A stretch of 38,370 nucleotides of DNA from Candidatus Pelagibacter sp. (GCA_002692325.1 NZJU01000020.1:25664-64033); one strand, 5' to 3'; positions 17,068 through 26,517 are shown, counted from the stretch's first letter. Numbers and translations are program-made. Notes: generated by a model not told the origin, from the letters alone.

Positions 17068-18429
17068 TTAACTCGCAAATAATGTTTCTGGAAGCCAAAG
17101 AGCAATGCCAGGAAAAACATACATTAATACCATAGCTAAAATTACTATTAGTAAAAATGGCATAATACCACTAAAAATTTCTAGCAATTCTACATTTTTA
17201 GATTGAACGCCTTTAAGGTAATAAGCAGACATAGCCATGGGCGGTGTTAAAAATGACGTTTGTAAATTTAATGCAATTAACATCGCAAAGAAATAAGGAT
17301 TCACTCCAAAAAACTCAACGAGCGGTAGGAATATTGGTACAAAAATAATTAATATTTCTGTCCATTCTAGAGGCCAACCCAATAAAAAGATTATGAGCTG
17401 GGTAATAACTAAAAACTGCCACGGGACTATATTCATTGACTTAAAGAAATGCTCAAAAACTTCATGACCGCCTAAATAAGAGAATACAGAAGCAAACGTC
17501 CAAGATCCAATAAACAGCCACATAATCATAGCTGTTGTTTTTGCTGTTAAGAAAACTGACTCTTTAAAATTTTTCCATTTGAGAGTTTTATAAAAGTATG
17601 ACAGCACTAATGATCCCGCTGCTCCCACTGCTGCTGCTTCAGCCGGTGTAGCAAGACCTCCCAAAATAGTACCTAATACAAGAATTATTAAAGAAAATAA
17701 TGGTAAGAATGAAACTAAAACTTCTCTCATTATTACTGCAGTTGGAGGAATCTCTTCCTTTGGAGGTTTTGGTGCTATTGACGGGTTAAAATACGCTCGA
17801 GTAATGGCATAGCCTATGTACAAACCTGCAAGTAAAAGGCCAGGAAATATAGCGGCCGCGAAAAGTCTTAAAGGAGAAAGTTGAGCGATTACTGAATAAA
17901 CTATCAACATGATGCTTGGTGGAATTAATATCCCTAAGCAACCACCTGAACAAATAACTCCTGAAGCAAATTTCTTATCATAACCTGCTTTCACCATTGC
18001 TGGCCAAGCTAAAAGTCCCATCAGAGTAACAACTGCTCCTATAATTCCTGTAGCTGTAGAAAATAATGCGCACGTTATTAAAGCTGCTACTGCCATAGAG
18101 GCAGGTAATCTGTGTGAAGCAAGCCTTATCGCAAAAAATAGTCTTGAAACTATTCCCGCTCTTTCGACCAAATAACCCATAAACAAAAATAGTGGAACGG
18201 CAGTTAAAACTGTATTGTCCATTACAGTATAAGTATTTTGAACAAATAGTTGAAATATTCTGTTATCTAGAAGATGCTCCATTCTAGTTGGATCATAATA
18301 AGCGTAATAACCAAAACCTACACCCATCGCCATTAAAGTAAAAGCTATAGGAAAACCTAATAGCACAGCAAATAAAAAAATTGCCATCATAAAAATTGCT
18401 ATTTCTGGATTTGTCAGATTAAATAACAT
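17068..18429 (-). CDS. dctM: TRAP transporter large permease
   Basis: DctM is the ion-coupled permease of a tripartite ATP-independent periplasmic transporter. The 453 residues have about 12 hydrophobic helices. Family marks are FLFAVLLGFPIAFTLMAMGVGFGYY at the start, FLFMGYLVERAGI near 103, GCLGILIPPSIMLIVYSV near 164 and the late SFLTPPMAMSAYYLKGV. It overlaps dctQ by 11 bp and precedes the amidase by 7 bp. The sequence resembles the mannitol/chloroaromatic-type branch as named in databases, but that name says little about the substrate; hydroxy- or oxo-monocarboxylates are favoured by the neighbouring enzymes. Confidence 0.95.
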   Translation of the reverse strand: MLFNLTNPEIAIFMMAIFLFAVLLGFPIAFTLMAMGVGFGYYAYYDPTRMEHLLDNRIFQLFVQNTYTVMDNTVLTAVPLFLFMGYLVERAGIVSRLFFAIRLASHRLPASMAVAALITCALFSTATGIIGAVVTLMGLLAWPAMVKAGYDKKFASGVICSGGCLGILIPPSIMLIVYSVIAQLSPLRLFAAAIFPGLLLAGLYIGYAITRAYFNPSIAPKPPKEEIPPTAVIMREVLVSFLPLFSLIILVLGTILGGLATPAEAAAVGAAGSLVLSYFYKTLKWKNFKESVFLTAKTTAMIMWLFIGSWTFASVFSYLGGHEVFEHFFKSMNIVPWQFLVITQLIIFLLGWPLEWTEILIIFVPIFLPLVEFFGVNPYFFAMLIALNLQTSFLTPPMAMSAYYLKGVQSKNVELLEIFSGIMPFLLIVILAMVLMYVFPGIALWLPETLFAS

Positions 18430-19003
18430 CTTTTTGCTCCTCGTCTTGTGAAGTTCTCATTAAAATTTTTTCTGTTTCCTCTGCAACAACCATTCTTGCT
18501 GGCCAATGACCTGTCTGAATACAAATTATTGATCTAAATACTTCGCTAATCCCTTGTATTATTAATAAAACTCCAGAAGCAGGTATTAATGCTTTTGCCA
18601 TATAAATTTGAATTTGTGCTGGACTATTCCAGCTAGTTTCCTTTATCTTCCAAGCTAAAGATGCGTATTCATAGCCGTAGAAAGCTAAAGCTATTACGCC
18701 AGGGAAAAAAAATATAATATATAATACCAAATCAATATAACCTTGTGTCTTAGGTTTAAATAGTCGGTAGATTACATCTCCTCTGACATGAGCTTCTGTA
18801 GATAATGTATACGCTCCTGCCATCATAAAAATTGCTCCATACATTTGTAAACTAAAGTCGAAATTCCATAAAGTAGGTGCGTTAAAAACTTTTGCCATAA
18901 AAACTTCGTAACACGTCCCTCCCATAAGAACTACGATTAGCCAGGAAAATGCCTTTCCTGCAGATGTGCTTAGGTGATCAGCAAAATAGATAAAAGCTCT
19001 CAT
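18419..19003 (-). CDS. dctQ: TRAP transporter small permease
   Basis: DctQ is the small four-helix membrane subunit pairing with DctM. The 194 residues show helices near 18-36, 52-68, 91-111 and 137-155. AGAYTLSTEAHVRGDVIYRLF near 62 is the most conserved stretch of the family. A soluble charged C-terminus ends EEQKDVI. It starts 85 bp after dctP, behind a strong hairpin, and its stop overlaps the dctM start. Confidence 0.92.
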   Translation of the reverse strand: MRAFIYFADHLSTSAGKAFSWLIVVLMGGTCYEVFMAKVFNAPTLWNFDFSLQMYGAIFMMAGAYTLSTEAHVRGDVIYRLFKPKTQGYIDLVLYIIFFFPGVIALAFYGYEYASLAWKIKETSWNSPAQIQIYMAKALIPASGVLLIIQGISEVFRSIICIQTGHWPARMVVAEETEKILMRTSQDEEQKDVI

Positions 19004-19039
19004 AAAATAAAGTTATTATAAATAATAAGATAATTCCAT

Positions 19040-19064
19040 AAAAAAAAGGGGGCTTATAGCCCCC
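19040..19064 (-). terminator. Intercistronic hairpin/terminator after dctP
   Basis: A 6-bp GC stem (19048-19053 paired with 19059-19064, GGGGGC/GCCCCC in plus orientation) with a 5-base loop is followed on the minus strand by eight T residues. It lies 25 bp past the dctP stop and ahead of dctQ. It likely terminates most transcripts or protects the dctP mRNA end, giving more binding protein than permease. A T-run also follows on plus, so it could work both ways. Confidence 0.8.
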
Positions 19065-19088
19065 CAATTTTTTATAATTTAAATTATA

Positions 19089-20237
19089 TTAAATTTTTAC
19101 ACTTCCAAGTTTTCCGAACTCATTTTCATAAGCCAGTCTATAATTAGGCTGGTTCATTAATAAGTACTTCATAACTCTTTTAGCGTAAGCTTTTTGTGAG
19201 TTAACGATCTTTTTAAAGAATGGATCTTTTTTGGTAAAGTCACCTATAACTTTATCCCACCCTTTTAATTGTTCACCCAATATTGCATCTGAAGTCTGAT
19301 AAACATTTACTTTATGTTGGTTCATCAGTTTCGAAAGATCGGCAGAATATCTAACCAATGCTTTGAAATAATTGTCTGAGTTTGCAGCATAAGCAGCATT
19401 TTTTAGAATAGCCTGATGCTTAGGTGCTAAACTATTAAATGTTTTTTTATTTACTGGTATTTCAAACATTTCTTGAGATTGGTGAAAACTACCTAAGTGA
19501 TAATGCTTAGATACGTCCTGCATACCAAATTGAGAGTCTGATGTAGGGTTGTTAAACTCAGCTGCTTCGATCAATCCAGTTTTCATTGCTGGTTGAATTT
19601 CACCACCTGGTAACTGTCTTACTACCATTCCCATAGCTGTTAGAACGTTTGTAGCTAATCCTACTGTTCTGTATTTCATACCTTTAACGTCAGACACCTT
19701 AGTTACGTTTTTCTTAAACCAACCAAATGGCTGAGCGGGCATAGGCATGTGGAAAAAACCAACATAGTCGAAACCTACTTTAGATAAAGTTTCTTCGTAT
19801 AGTTTTCTACCTCCGCCGTATTCTATCCATCCCATTACTTCCTGAGATGAAAGACCGTATGATGGACCTGTTCCGAATAATGAAGCTGCTGGATTTTTAC
19901 CGTACCAGTAAGCTGTTACCCAGTGACCCATATCTAAAACTCCCGAACTTACTGCTTGTCCGATTTCTGAAGTTTTAACAACTGCACCTACTGGCTGAAG
20001 ATCAACTTTTAATTCACCGCCAGACATATCTTGAACCATTTTGGCATAATCTCCTGCCATTTCAAAAAATATGTTAGCACCAGAAGGCCAAGCTGCTTGC
20101 ATCTTTAAAGTCTTTGGAGCGCCTAGTGCTATGCTTGGCATTGCAACTGAAGCTGCTGCTGCTGCACCTGTTGCTGCAGCGACTTTAAAGAACTTACGTC
20201 TTGATGGAGTTTTTACTCCTTTTTTTATTTTTGACAT
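19089..20237 (-). CDS. dctP: TRAP transporter substrate-binding protein, Tat-exported
   Basis: DctP is the periplasmic receptor of the TRAP system, 382 residues. The N-terminus has a twin-arginine motif SRRKFFKVAAATG (Arg13-Arg14) followed by an Ala-rich hydrophobic stretch, predicting Tat export. The binding domain contains the conserved Arg in GMKYRTVGLATNVL and the segment RQLPGGEIQPAMKTGLIEAAEF near 195, resembling the TakP-type receptors known to bind 2-oxo acids and lactate (family knowledge, compared by eye). It has the strongest Shine-Dalgarno seen here, AAGGGGG just upstream of ATG, fitting high expression. A spacer of 102 bp separates it from the preceding gene, with a possible promoter and an inverted repeat. 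Confidence 0.93.
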   Translation of the reverse strand: MSKIKKGVKTPSRRKFFKVAAATGAAAAASVAMPSIALGAPKTLKMQAAWPSGANIFFEMAGDYAKMVQDMSGGELKVDLQPVGAVVKTSEIGQAVSSGVLDMGHWVTAYWYGKNPAASLFGTGPSYGLSSQEVMGWIEYGGGRKLYEETLSKVGFDYVGFFHMPMPAQPFGWFKKNVTKVSDVKGMKYRTVGLATNVLTAMGMVVRQLPGGEIQPAMKTGLIEAAEFNNPTSDSQFGMQDVSKHYHLGSFHQSQEMFEIPVNKKTFNSLAPKHQAILKNAAYAANSDNYFKALVRYSADLSKLMNQHKVNVYQTSDAILGEQLKGWDKVIGDFTKKDPFFKKIVNSQKAYAKRVMKYLLMNQPNYRLAYENEFGKLGSVKI

Positions 20238-20253
20238 ATGTCCCCCTTAATTA

Positions 20254-20277
20254 ATTGTGGAAATATTTAAGCACAAT
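20254..20277. promoter_or_regulatory. Inverted repeat in the dctP leader, possible operator
   Basis: ATTGTG (20254-20259) and CACAAT (20272-20277) form a 6-bp inverted repeat with a 12-bp AT-rich spacer, 17 bp upstream of the dctP ATG. This TTGT-N-ACAA arrangement resembles GntR- or LacI-family sites, but no regulator is encoded nearby and chance cannot be excluded. Confidence 0.3.
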
Positions 20278-20310
20278 ATGCTGAGAGAGTCTCGAAGTCT
20301 TTTTAAAATT

Positions 20311-20339
20311 ATTATAAAAATATACAATCTGTGAGTGTA
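20311..20339 (-). promoter_or_regulatory. Candidate dctP promoter
   Basis: A perfect TATAAT (20316-20311, minus) lies 17 bases after TACACT (20339-20334). The -35 is weak. It sits in the largest gap of the hydroxyacid cluster, so the TRAP genes may be transcribed on their own as well as by read-through. Confidence 0.35.
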
Positions 20340-21293
20340 TTAATTTACTAAATCTTGAGGTTTTTCGTTATTGAAAAACATCTCTAAATTTTTAGTTGCT
20401 CTATAGCCCATATCCCATCTAGTTCTTTTAGTTGCGCTACCTAAATGTGGTAACAAAAAAATATTTTTTAATTTCAAGTATCCTGGGTGAATTTTAGGTT
20501 CACCATTATAGACGTCAAGACCATAAGCAAAGACTTTTCCATTGCTCAATGCATTTATCATTGCGTCATCGTCAACAACATCTCCTCTTGCTGCGTTTCC
20601 GATAACACAGTTGCGATTTAAAAATTCTAATGTTTTATTGTTAATTATTTTTTTGGTATCTTTTGTGGCAGGACAATTAATTGATAAAAAATCGATATTA
20701 TTAAATAAACTTTTAATATCTTTATGAAAAATTGCACCCTTCTCTAAGTCTTTATCCAGTTTAGTTCTATTGTGATAATGTACTTCCATATTAAAACCCC
20801 TCGCTCTCTTAGCTATAGCTCTCCCAATACGGCCCATTCCCAAAATTCCAAGTTTTTTGTTTGACATTTGTTTCCCTAATAAAAAATCCCAAGACCAACT
20901 CCAATTTTCTTTTTCAGCCGCCAATCTTCCCTCGTGTGCCTTTCGGGAGGCTCCAAGCAATAGCAAAATTGCTAAATCAGCGGTGGCATCAGTTAGCACA
21001 TCCGGAGTATTTGTAACGGTGATACCTTTTTCTTTTGCAGCCTTGCAATCAATATTTCCATAACCAACAGCGCCATTTGCAATTATTTTTATTGAATTTG
21101 AAAGTTTAGAGATTGTGTCTCTGTTAATAAAGTCAGTTACTGAAGTTAAAATTCCATCGCAATCTTTGGACTCATTTATAATCTCTTCTGGGCTATAAAT
21201 TTTGTCTTGAGAATTCAGTTTTACCTCGAATAATTCTTTAAGTTTTTCCTCATTTTCTTTGAGAAGTTTACGGGTCACAAAAATTTTTTTCAT
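20340..21293 (-). CDS. D-2-hydroxyacid dehydrogenase (glyoxylate/hydroxypyruvate reductase-like)
   Basis: This is an NAD(P)H-dependent dehydrogenase, 317 residues, probably reducing glyoxylate, hydroxypyruvate or a related 2-oxo acid. NTPDVLTDATADLAILLLL near residue 95 is typical of the glyoxylate reductase branch. The cofactor motif is LGILGMGRIGRAIAKRA near 148. The catalytic Arg, Glu and His are in NAARGD, NGEP and LPHLGSATKRTR. A basic NRTKLD after the second beta strand is compatible with NADP preference (inference). It starts 2 bp after glcF, and with GlcDEF it could interconvert glycolate and glyoxylate. Confidence 0.9.
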   Translation of the reverse strand: MKKIFVTRKLLKENEEKLKELFEVKLNSQDKIYSPEEIINESKDCDGILTSVTDFINRDTISKLSNSIKIIANGAVGYGNIDCKAAKEKGITVTNTPDVLTDATADLAILLLLGASRKAHEGRLAAEKENWSWSWDFLLGKQMSNKKLGILGMGRIGRAIAKRARGFNMEVHYHNRTKLDKDLEKGAIFHKDIKSLFNNIDFLSINCPATKDTKKIINNKTLEFLNRNCVIGNAARGDVVDDDAMINALSNGKVFAYGLDVYNGEPKIHPGYLKLKNIFLLPHLGSATKRTRWDMGYRATKNLEMFFNNEKPQDLVN

Positions 21294-21295
21294 TG

Positions 21296-22594
21296 TTAAA
21301 GATTTTTAAGTTTGTAAGGCTTTGGTCCGCCGGTAAACCAATCTAGTAGTTCTATAGTATGAATTATAGGAATTTTTGTTCCACTAGAAATTTGCGTCAT
21401 GCAGCCTATATTTCCTGTTGAAATAAAATCTGGGGAAACTTTTTTAATATTCGAAACTTTATTATTTAGCAAAGTTTTTGCCATTTGTTGATGTAAAATA
21501 TTATAGGTACCAGCCGAACCGCAGCATAAGTGCCCTTCTGGAATTTCCAAAACTTCGTTACCGGTTTTAGAAATTAAGTCTTTCGGTTGTTGATGAACTT
21601 TTTGCCCATGTTGCATTGAACACGCTGAATGATAAGCTATTTTATATCTTTTTTTATTGTCAGTATTTATATTTAATTTAAGATTATCTGAGAGATATTC
21701 TGTAATATCTTTAGTCAACTCAGAAATTTTTTTAGCTTTTTTGTTTAAATCTTTATCACTTTTAAAAATAAATCCATAATCTTTTAAAGTTGTGCCACAT
21801 CCTGAGGTGTTACTTATAATTGCGTCTAAACCATTGTTCAAATATTCATCATGCCAACTATTTATATTTTTAACAAAAGACTTATGCGCTAACTCTTTTT
21901 TTCCAAGGTGATGATTTAATGATCCGCAGCAATCAATTTCTTTCATAACAACAACTTCTACACCGTGTCTCGTAAGCAATCGTATGGTGGCCTCGTTGAT
22001 TTCAGGTGAAATTACTCTTTGAACACAGCCTGTAAGTAAAGCAACTCGTGAAATTTTTTTTCCACTCTTTACCTTGTAAGTTTTTTCTTCTTTAAGGGTT
22101 TTAGATGGAATCTTGCTTGGCATCAATTCTAAAGAATTTTTTAAAAACTTCGGAAGTAAAAAGCTGAAAGGCTTTACCATTTTGGATAATATCGCGAACA
22201 ATAAAAAAACCTTGGGCCTAGGTAGAACATAGGATAATATATTTCTAAATAGACGGTCTAGAAAAGGTCTTTTATATGTTTCCTCAATATGATTTCTGCC
22301 GTGATCAATAAGGTGCATATAGTTTACGCCCGAAGGGCAGGTTGTCATGCAAGAGTAACAAGAAAGACAACTATCAATATGCTGTACGATCTTTTTATTA
22401 GCTGGCTTTTTGTTTTCAAGCATATCTTTGATAAGGTAAATTCTTCCTCTGGGGCCCTCAAGTTCGTTTCCGTTTACTCCAAAAGTTGGGCAAGTTGCAT
22501 TGCACATTCCGCAGTGAACACACTTTCTAATTATACTCTCACTCGACTTGTTGTCTTTATCTGAAAGCTGTTTGTCTGTAAAAGATGTTTGCAT
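21296..22594 (-). CDS. glcF: Glycolate oxidase iron-sulfur subunit
   Basis: GlcF carries electrons from the GlcD/GlcE flavins to the quinone pool. The 432 residues are full length. Two 4Fe-4S motifs occur at Cys25/28/31/35 (CVHCGMCNATCP) and Cys76/79/82/86 (CLSCYSCMTTCP). The C-terminal half has two cysteine-rich CCG-type domains, seen in DCCGSLNHHLG and HLCCGSAGTYNI. Its ATG shares one base with the glcE stop region, and the hydroxyacid dehydrogenase follows after 2 bp. Confidence 0.95.
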   Translation of the reverse strand: MQTSFTDKQLSDKDNKSSESIIRKCVHCGMCNATCPTFGVNGNELEGPRGRIYLIKDMLENKKPANKKIVQHIDSCLSCYSCMTTCPSGVNYMHLIDHGRNHIEETYKRPFLDRLFRNILSYVLPRPKVFLLFAILSKMVKPFSFLLPKFLKNSLELMPSKIPSKTLKEEKTYKVKSGKKISRVALLTGCVQRVISPEINEATIRLLTRHGVEVVVMKEIDCCGSLNHHLGKKELAHKSFVKNINSWHDEYLNNGLDAIISNTSGCGTTLKDYGFIFKSDKDLNKKAKKISELTKDITEYLSDNLKLNINTDNKKRYKIAYHSACSMQHGQKVHQQPKDLISKTGNEVLEIPEGHLCCGSAGTYNILHQQMAKTLLNNKVSNIKKVSPDFISTGNIGCMTQISSGTKIPIIHTIELLDWFTGGPKPYKLKNL

Positions 22595-23853
22595 TAAATA
22601 CCTGTATACATTTTCCCTGGGTTAAAAATCCTCTTTGGATCAAAACTTTTCTTTATCTTTTCTGAAATTTTATACTTTATTGGATCAATTGTAAAAATAT
22701 CTGCAGATGCTTTCATATCCTCTTCTACCTTTATTAAAGTTAAATATCCTTTGTGCTCTTTTGTAAAGTCCCTAATTTTATTAAGAATATTAAGCGAGAT
22801 ATGTCCAAGTTCAAGCCAAATCAAACTTCCTCCCCAGTCTAAAAAATAATTAAAATCAACGTTTTTTAATTTATGAAGAAAGCTAAGAGTCTCGCTCATT
22901 GGCAAAACTACTCTTAATAGGTTTTTTTTTGAGCTAGAAAAAACCTCTAAATTTTTGGTTTTATTCCAGAAAATATTTGATTGATCAACATTCAAAACTG
23001 AGAACTCATTGTCAAGTAAGTCTAATTCTTTTGACAACCTATTTATTCTATGATCGACAGAGTTAGCTGGTCCTTCAACTCTTATTCCGGTTATAGCTCC
23101 TTTCTGTGTAAGATCATTAAATGTGAAGTATTTTTCAAAAGGGTCAGGATAAAAAACTCCTCCAGACGGATCAATAGAAGATGAAAGTGATTTATTAAGA
23201 TACTCTAATGATTTTTTAACATGAGGATTGTTAATTATTAAAGTTTTACTTGTTTCAGGTTTAGGTAAAACTTTCACCGATAGCTCAGTCAATACTGTTA
23301 AAGTGCCGAAAGAACCTGACAATAATTTGCACAAATCATACCCTGTTACATTTTTAACAACTGTGCCACCTGATTTTATTATTTCACCTTTTCCATTAAC
23401 TCCTTGAAATCCAAGTAAATGATCTCTAGCACTACCTACCTTGAATCTTCTTGGGCCAGCAAAATTACAAGAAACAACTCCTCCAATAGTCCCACAGTTA
23501 CTTTTTCCAGAGAATAAGTAGCCGAAGTCTACGGGTTCAAAAGCAAGTTGCTGATTATTTTTATCTAATTCCTCAACAATTTTTTCAATAGGTGTGCCGG
23601 CTTTTACTTTTATATAAAGCTCCTCAGGTTTGTATTCGATTATCCCTGAGTATTTTGAAAGGTTTAATGTTTTTTCTGCCTGAAAATTTCTACCAATTCT
23701 TTTTTTGGTATTTAGACCATTTATCTCTAAAGGTATCCCTTTTTTGTATGAAGACTGTATTATTTCTGCTATCTCTTCTCTTGTAGTTGGTGTAAGTACA
23801 GATTGATTAAAATCTTGGAATGTCTGGGAATTTTGTTTTTCCTCCATGGACAT
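22594..23853 (-). CDS. glcE: Glycolate oxidase FAD-binding subunit
   Basis: GlcE is the second, shorter flavin-domain subunit of membrane-associated glycolate oxidase. The frame opens at 23874, but AAGGAAGGG lies just upstream of the ATG at 23853-23851, so I start there (419 residues). The FAD-binding PCMH region covers LTPTTREEIAEIIQ to SGKSNCGTIGGVVSCNFAGPRRFKVGSARDHLLG and continues with IKSGGTVVKNVTGYDLCKLLSGSFGTLTVLTE, all typical of GlcE. The C-terminus ends FDPKRIFNPGKMY. The start lies inside the last codons of glcD (47 bp overlap), a strong sign of coupled translation. Confidence 0.93.
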   Translation of the reverse strand: MSMEEKQNSQTFQDFNQSVLTPTTREEIAEIIQSSYKKGIPLEINGLNTKKRIGRNFQAEKTLNLSKYSGIIEYKPEELYIKVKAGTPIEKIVEELDKNNQQLAFEPVDFGYLFSGKSNCGTIGGVVSCNFAGPRRFKVGSARDHLLGFQGVNGKGEIIKSGGTVVKNVTGYDLCKLLSGSFGTLTVLTELSVKVLPKPETSKTLIINNPHVKKSLEYLNKSLSSSIDPSGGVFYPDPFEKYFTFNDLTQKGAITGIRVEGPANSVDHRINRLSKELDLLDNEFSVLNVDQSNIFWNKTKNLEVFSSSKKNLLRVVLPMSETLSFLHKLKNVDFNYFLDWGGSLIWLELGHISLNILNKIRDFTKEHKGYLTLIKVEEDMKASADIFTIDPIKYKISEKIKKSFDPKRIFNPGKMYTGI

Positions 23854-25303
23854 GAACCCTTCCTTCTTCGGCACACTTCCTTAGTATTGGATATACTTTG
23901 CCTGGATTTAATAGCGAGTTAGGATCTAAAGCTACTTTGATTGTAAGTTGTTGTTGTATATCTCTGTTGTTAAACGCTTCACACATTAACTCTCTTTTTT
24001 CAATTCCCACTCCATGCTCTCCGGTAAGTGCTCCTCCAACTTTTACACAATACTTTAAAATATCAGCACCGAATTCCTCACATTTTTTTAGAGATTCCTT
24101 ATCATTTGCGTCGAACATTATAAGCGGATGAAGATTTCCGTCTCCAGCGTGAAATGCATTGGCTACAGGTAAATTATATTTTTTAGACAGTTTTGATATT
24201 TCATTCAATACTTCAGCTAATTTACCTCTAGGTATTGATCCGTCCATGCACATATAATCAGGAGCCAAAACTCCGCAAGCGGGAAAGGCAGCTTTTCTGC
24301 CAGCCCAAAATTTCAATCTTTCCTCATTCGAATTGCTTATTTTTAAACTTGATGAATTATTTTTTTCTGAAATATTTTTTACTTTATTTATATAGGCCTC
24401 TACCTCATGCTCAGTGCCATCAAACTCTACAATCATCATTGCTTCAGCATCTGTTGGATAACCAGCCTTGGAATAGTCATTGGTTGCTTTTGTTAATGCT
24501 TTATCCATAATTTCCATTCCTGCTGGAATACACCCCTCCGCTATAATCTCAGCAACACAGTTTCCTGCATCCTCTATTGAAGGAAAACCGACTAAAGCAG
24601 CTTTAACTACTTCTGGCGCTCTTAGAATTTTTACAGTTACTTCTGTGATGACGCCTAGCAATCCTTCGGAACCAGTCATTAAACCTAAAAAGTCATAGCC
24701 CTCTGCATCCATTGCCTTACCGCCGAACCTTGTGATTGTTCCATCCATTAAAACTACCTGGATACCTAAGAGATTATTTGTAGTTGCCCCATACTTCAGT
24801 GAATGAACACCGCCTGAATTTTCAGCAACATTGCCGCCAATTGAGCAAGCTATTTGACTTGAGGGATCTGGCGCATAATAAAATCCTTTATCTTCTACGG
24901 CTTGAGTTATTGATAGGTTAGTTACACAGGGTTGGGTTACAACGCATCTATTATCATAATCTACCTCTAAGATTTTATTAAACTTACCCATTGCAAGTAA
25001 AACACAATCCTCTAATGGAAGTGATCCTCCAGATAAACCTGTTCCAGCTCCTCTTGGCACAACTTTAATTTTATTTTCGTTACAAAATTTGAGTATCTTG
25101 CTAACTTCTTCAACAGTTTCAGGTAAAACTACCATTAGTGGCATTTGTTTATAAGCTGATAATGCATCTGTCTCATAAGGTCTTAATTCATCAGGATGGG
25201 CTAGCACATTTTTTGGATTTATTATTTTACCCATATCTAGAACAAATTTATCTTTTTTAGATAAAATCACACTATCAACTTTTGGCATTTGTAGACTACT
25301 CAT
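23807..25303 (-). CDS. glcD: Glycolate oxidase catalytic FAD subunit
   Basis: GlcD oxidises glycolate (and usually D-lactate) to the 2-oxo acid. The 498 residues match the family. The FAD-binding domain includes VVPRGAGTGLSGGSLPLEDC near residue 80, PDPSSQIACSIGGNVAENSGGVHSLKYGAT near 142 and LMTGSEGLLGVITEVTVKIL near 207. The C-terminal domain has NAFHAGDGNLHPLI and GGALTGEHGVGIEKRELM, the conserved active-site histidines of the GlcD/D-lactate dehydrogenase group. A Shine-Dalgarno AAGGAAG precedes the ATG. It lies 50 bp after the aminotransferase and starts the glcDEF block. Confidence 0.95.
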   Translation of the reverse strand: MSSLQMPKVDSVILSKKDKFVLDMGKIINPKNVLAHPDELRPYETDALSAYKQMPLMVVLPETVEEVSKILKFCNENKIKVVPRGAGTGLSGGSLPLEDCVLLAMGKFNKILEVDYDNRCVVTQPCVTNLSITQAVEDKGFYYAPDPSSQIACSIGGNVAENSGGVHSLKYGATTNNLLGIQVVLMDGTITRFGGKAMDAEGYDFLGLMTGSEGLLGVITEVTVKILRAPEVVKAALVGFPSIEDAGNCVAEIIAEGCIPAGMEIMDKALTKATNDYSKAGYPTDAEAMMIVEFDGTEHEVEAYINKVKNISEKNNSSSLKISNSNEERLKFWAGRKAAFPACGVLAPDYMCMDGSIPRGKLAEVLNEISKLSKKYNLPVANAFHAGDGNLHPLIMFDANDKESLKKCEEFGADILKYCVKVGGALTGEHGVGIEKRELMCEAFNNRDIQQQLTIKVALDPNSLLNPGKVYPILRKCAEEGRVHVHGGKTKFPDIPRF

Positions 25304-25353
25304 AATTAACTTCCTTATATTTTAAAATTTTTATAATCAAAAAAACTAACCAT

Positions 25354-26517
25354 CTACTTAAGCATTTTTGCAATTTTTTCCAGTGCTTTTTGTATGTTAT
25401 CCTGAGATGCCGCAAAGCTAAAACGTACAAAATCAGTGGATGTCTTACCAAAAGCAGTTCCAGGAACAATAGCTACACCGGCTTCGTGCATACATTTTTT
25501 TGAAAATTCAGCACCACTCATACCCGTGCCACTCACATTTGGAAAGGCGTAAAACGCACCGCCTGGCATACTACAGATTACCCCAGGTAAGTCATTTAAC
25601 CCTTTATGAATTAATTTTCTTCTTTGATCAAACTTTTCCATCATATGATTTATTGAGTCATCTGGACCGTCTAATGCTGCAATCCCAGCAAACTGTGATG
25701 GCGCATTCACACATGAGAAACTATTAATCGCTAATTTTGTTACATGAGGAATTAATTTTTCTGGCCATACACTCCAGCCCATTCTCCATCCAGTCATTGA
25801 ATATGCTTTACTCCAGCCATCTAAAACGATTAGTCTTTCTTGAAGATCGGGGTAGTTGAAAAATGTTGGCATTTCCTTACCGTCAAAAATTTGCCTACTA
25901 TAAATTTCATCACTTAAGATGGTAACGTGCGGATATTTTTTTAAACCTTCGGCAAGAAAGTCTATCTTAGGTTTTTCGACAAAGCTGCCAGTTGGATTGT
26001 TTGGATTAATTAAAATTACTAAGCGTGTTTTGTCATTTATTAAAGACAAAATTTTTTCAGGATCAAATTTCAAATCTTTTTCTTTTGTTAAATCGTAAGG
26101 TACGGCTTTAGCCCCAGTATAATTAATCATTGACTCGTAAATTGGAAATCCAGGCGTTGGATGAACGATCTCGGCTCCAGGTTCACCAATCATTTGTATT
26201 GCAAAGTACATTGTTGGTTTTCCTCCTGGCATGATCATAATTCTATCCGGGCTTACTTCTTTCTTGTATAAGCTTTGAATTTTTCTTGAGACTGCTTGTC
26301 TACATTCTAAAATCCCATTTGCCAGTACATATCCATGATGACCATCGTCTATAGCTTTCTTTGCTGCATCCATAATATGTTTTGGCGTCATGAAGTCTGG
26401 TTGACCTAATCCAAGATGGATCATTTCTTTACCTTGAGCTTCAAGTTTTTTTGCTTCAGCCAGGACGCTGAATGCTGTTTCTGTTCCTAAACGATTTAAA
26501 TTTGCTGCTAATTTCAT
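25354..26517 (-). CDS. Class I aminotransferase (AspC/AlaT-like)
   Basis: This is a PLP-dependent fold-type I transaminase, 387 residues. The PLP lysine is Lys237 in DGWSKAYSMTGWRMGW. NPNNPTG at 171-177, DEIYS at 203-207 and the final FVRFSFAAS carry the other cofactor- and carboxylate-binding residues. The family includes aspartate, alanine and glyoxylate-accepting enzymes. Its place between two hydroxyacid oxidase genes suggests it aminates the resulting oxo-acid (glyoxylate to glycine or pyruvate to alanine); this is inference, as sequence alone does not fix the substrate. Confidence 0.9.
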   Translation of the reverse strand: MKLAANLNRLGTETAFSVLAEAKKLEAQGKEMIHLGLGQPDFMTPKHIMDAAKKAIDDGHHGYVLANGILECRQAVSRKIQSLYKKEVSPDRIMIMPGGKPTMYFAIQMIGEPGAEIVHPTPGFPIYESMINYTGAKAVPYDLTKEKDLKFDPEKILSLINDKTRLVILINPNNPTGSFVEKPKIDFLAEGLKKYPHVTILSDEIYSRQIFDGKEMPTFFNYPDLQERLIVLDGWSKAYSMTGWRMGWSVWPEKLIPHVTKLAINSFSCVNAPSQFAGIAALDGPDDSINHMMEKFDQRRKLIHKGLNDLPGVICSMPGGAFYAFPNVSGTGMSGAEFSKKCMHEAGVAIVPGTAFGKTSTDFVRFSFAASQDNIQKALEKIAKMLK

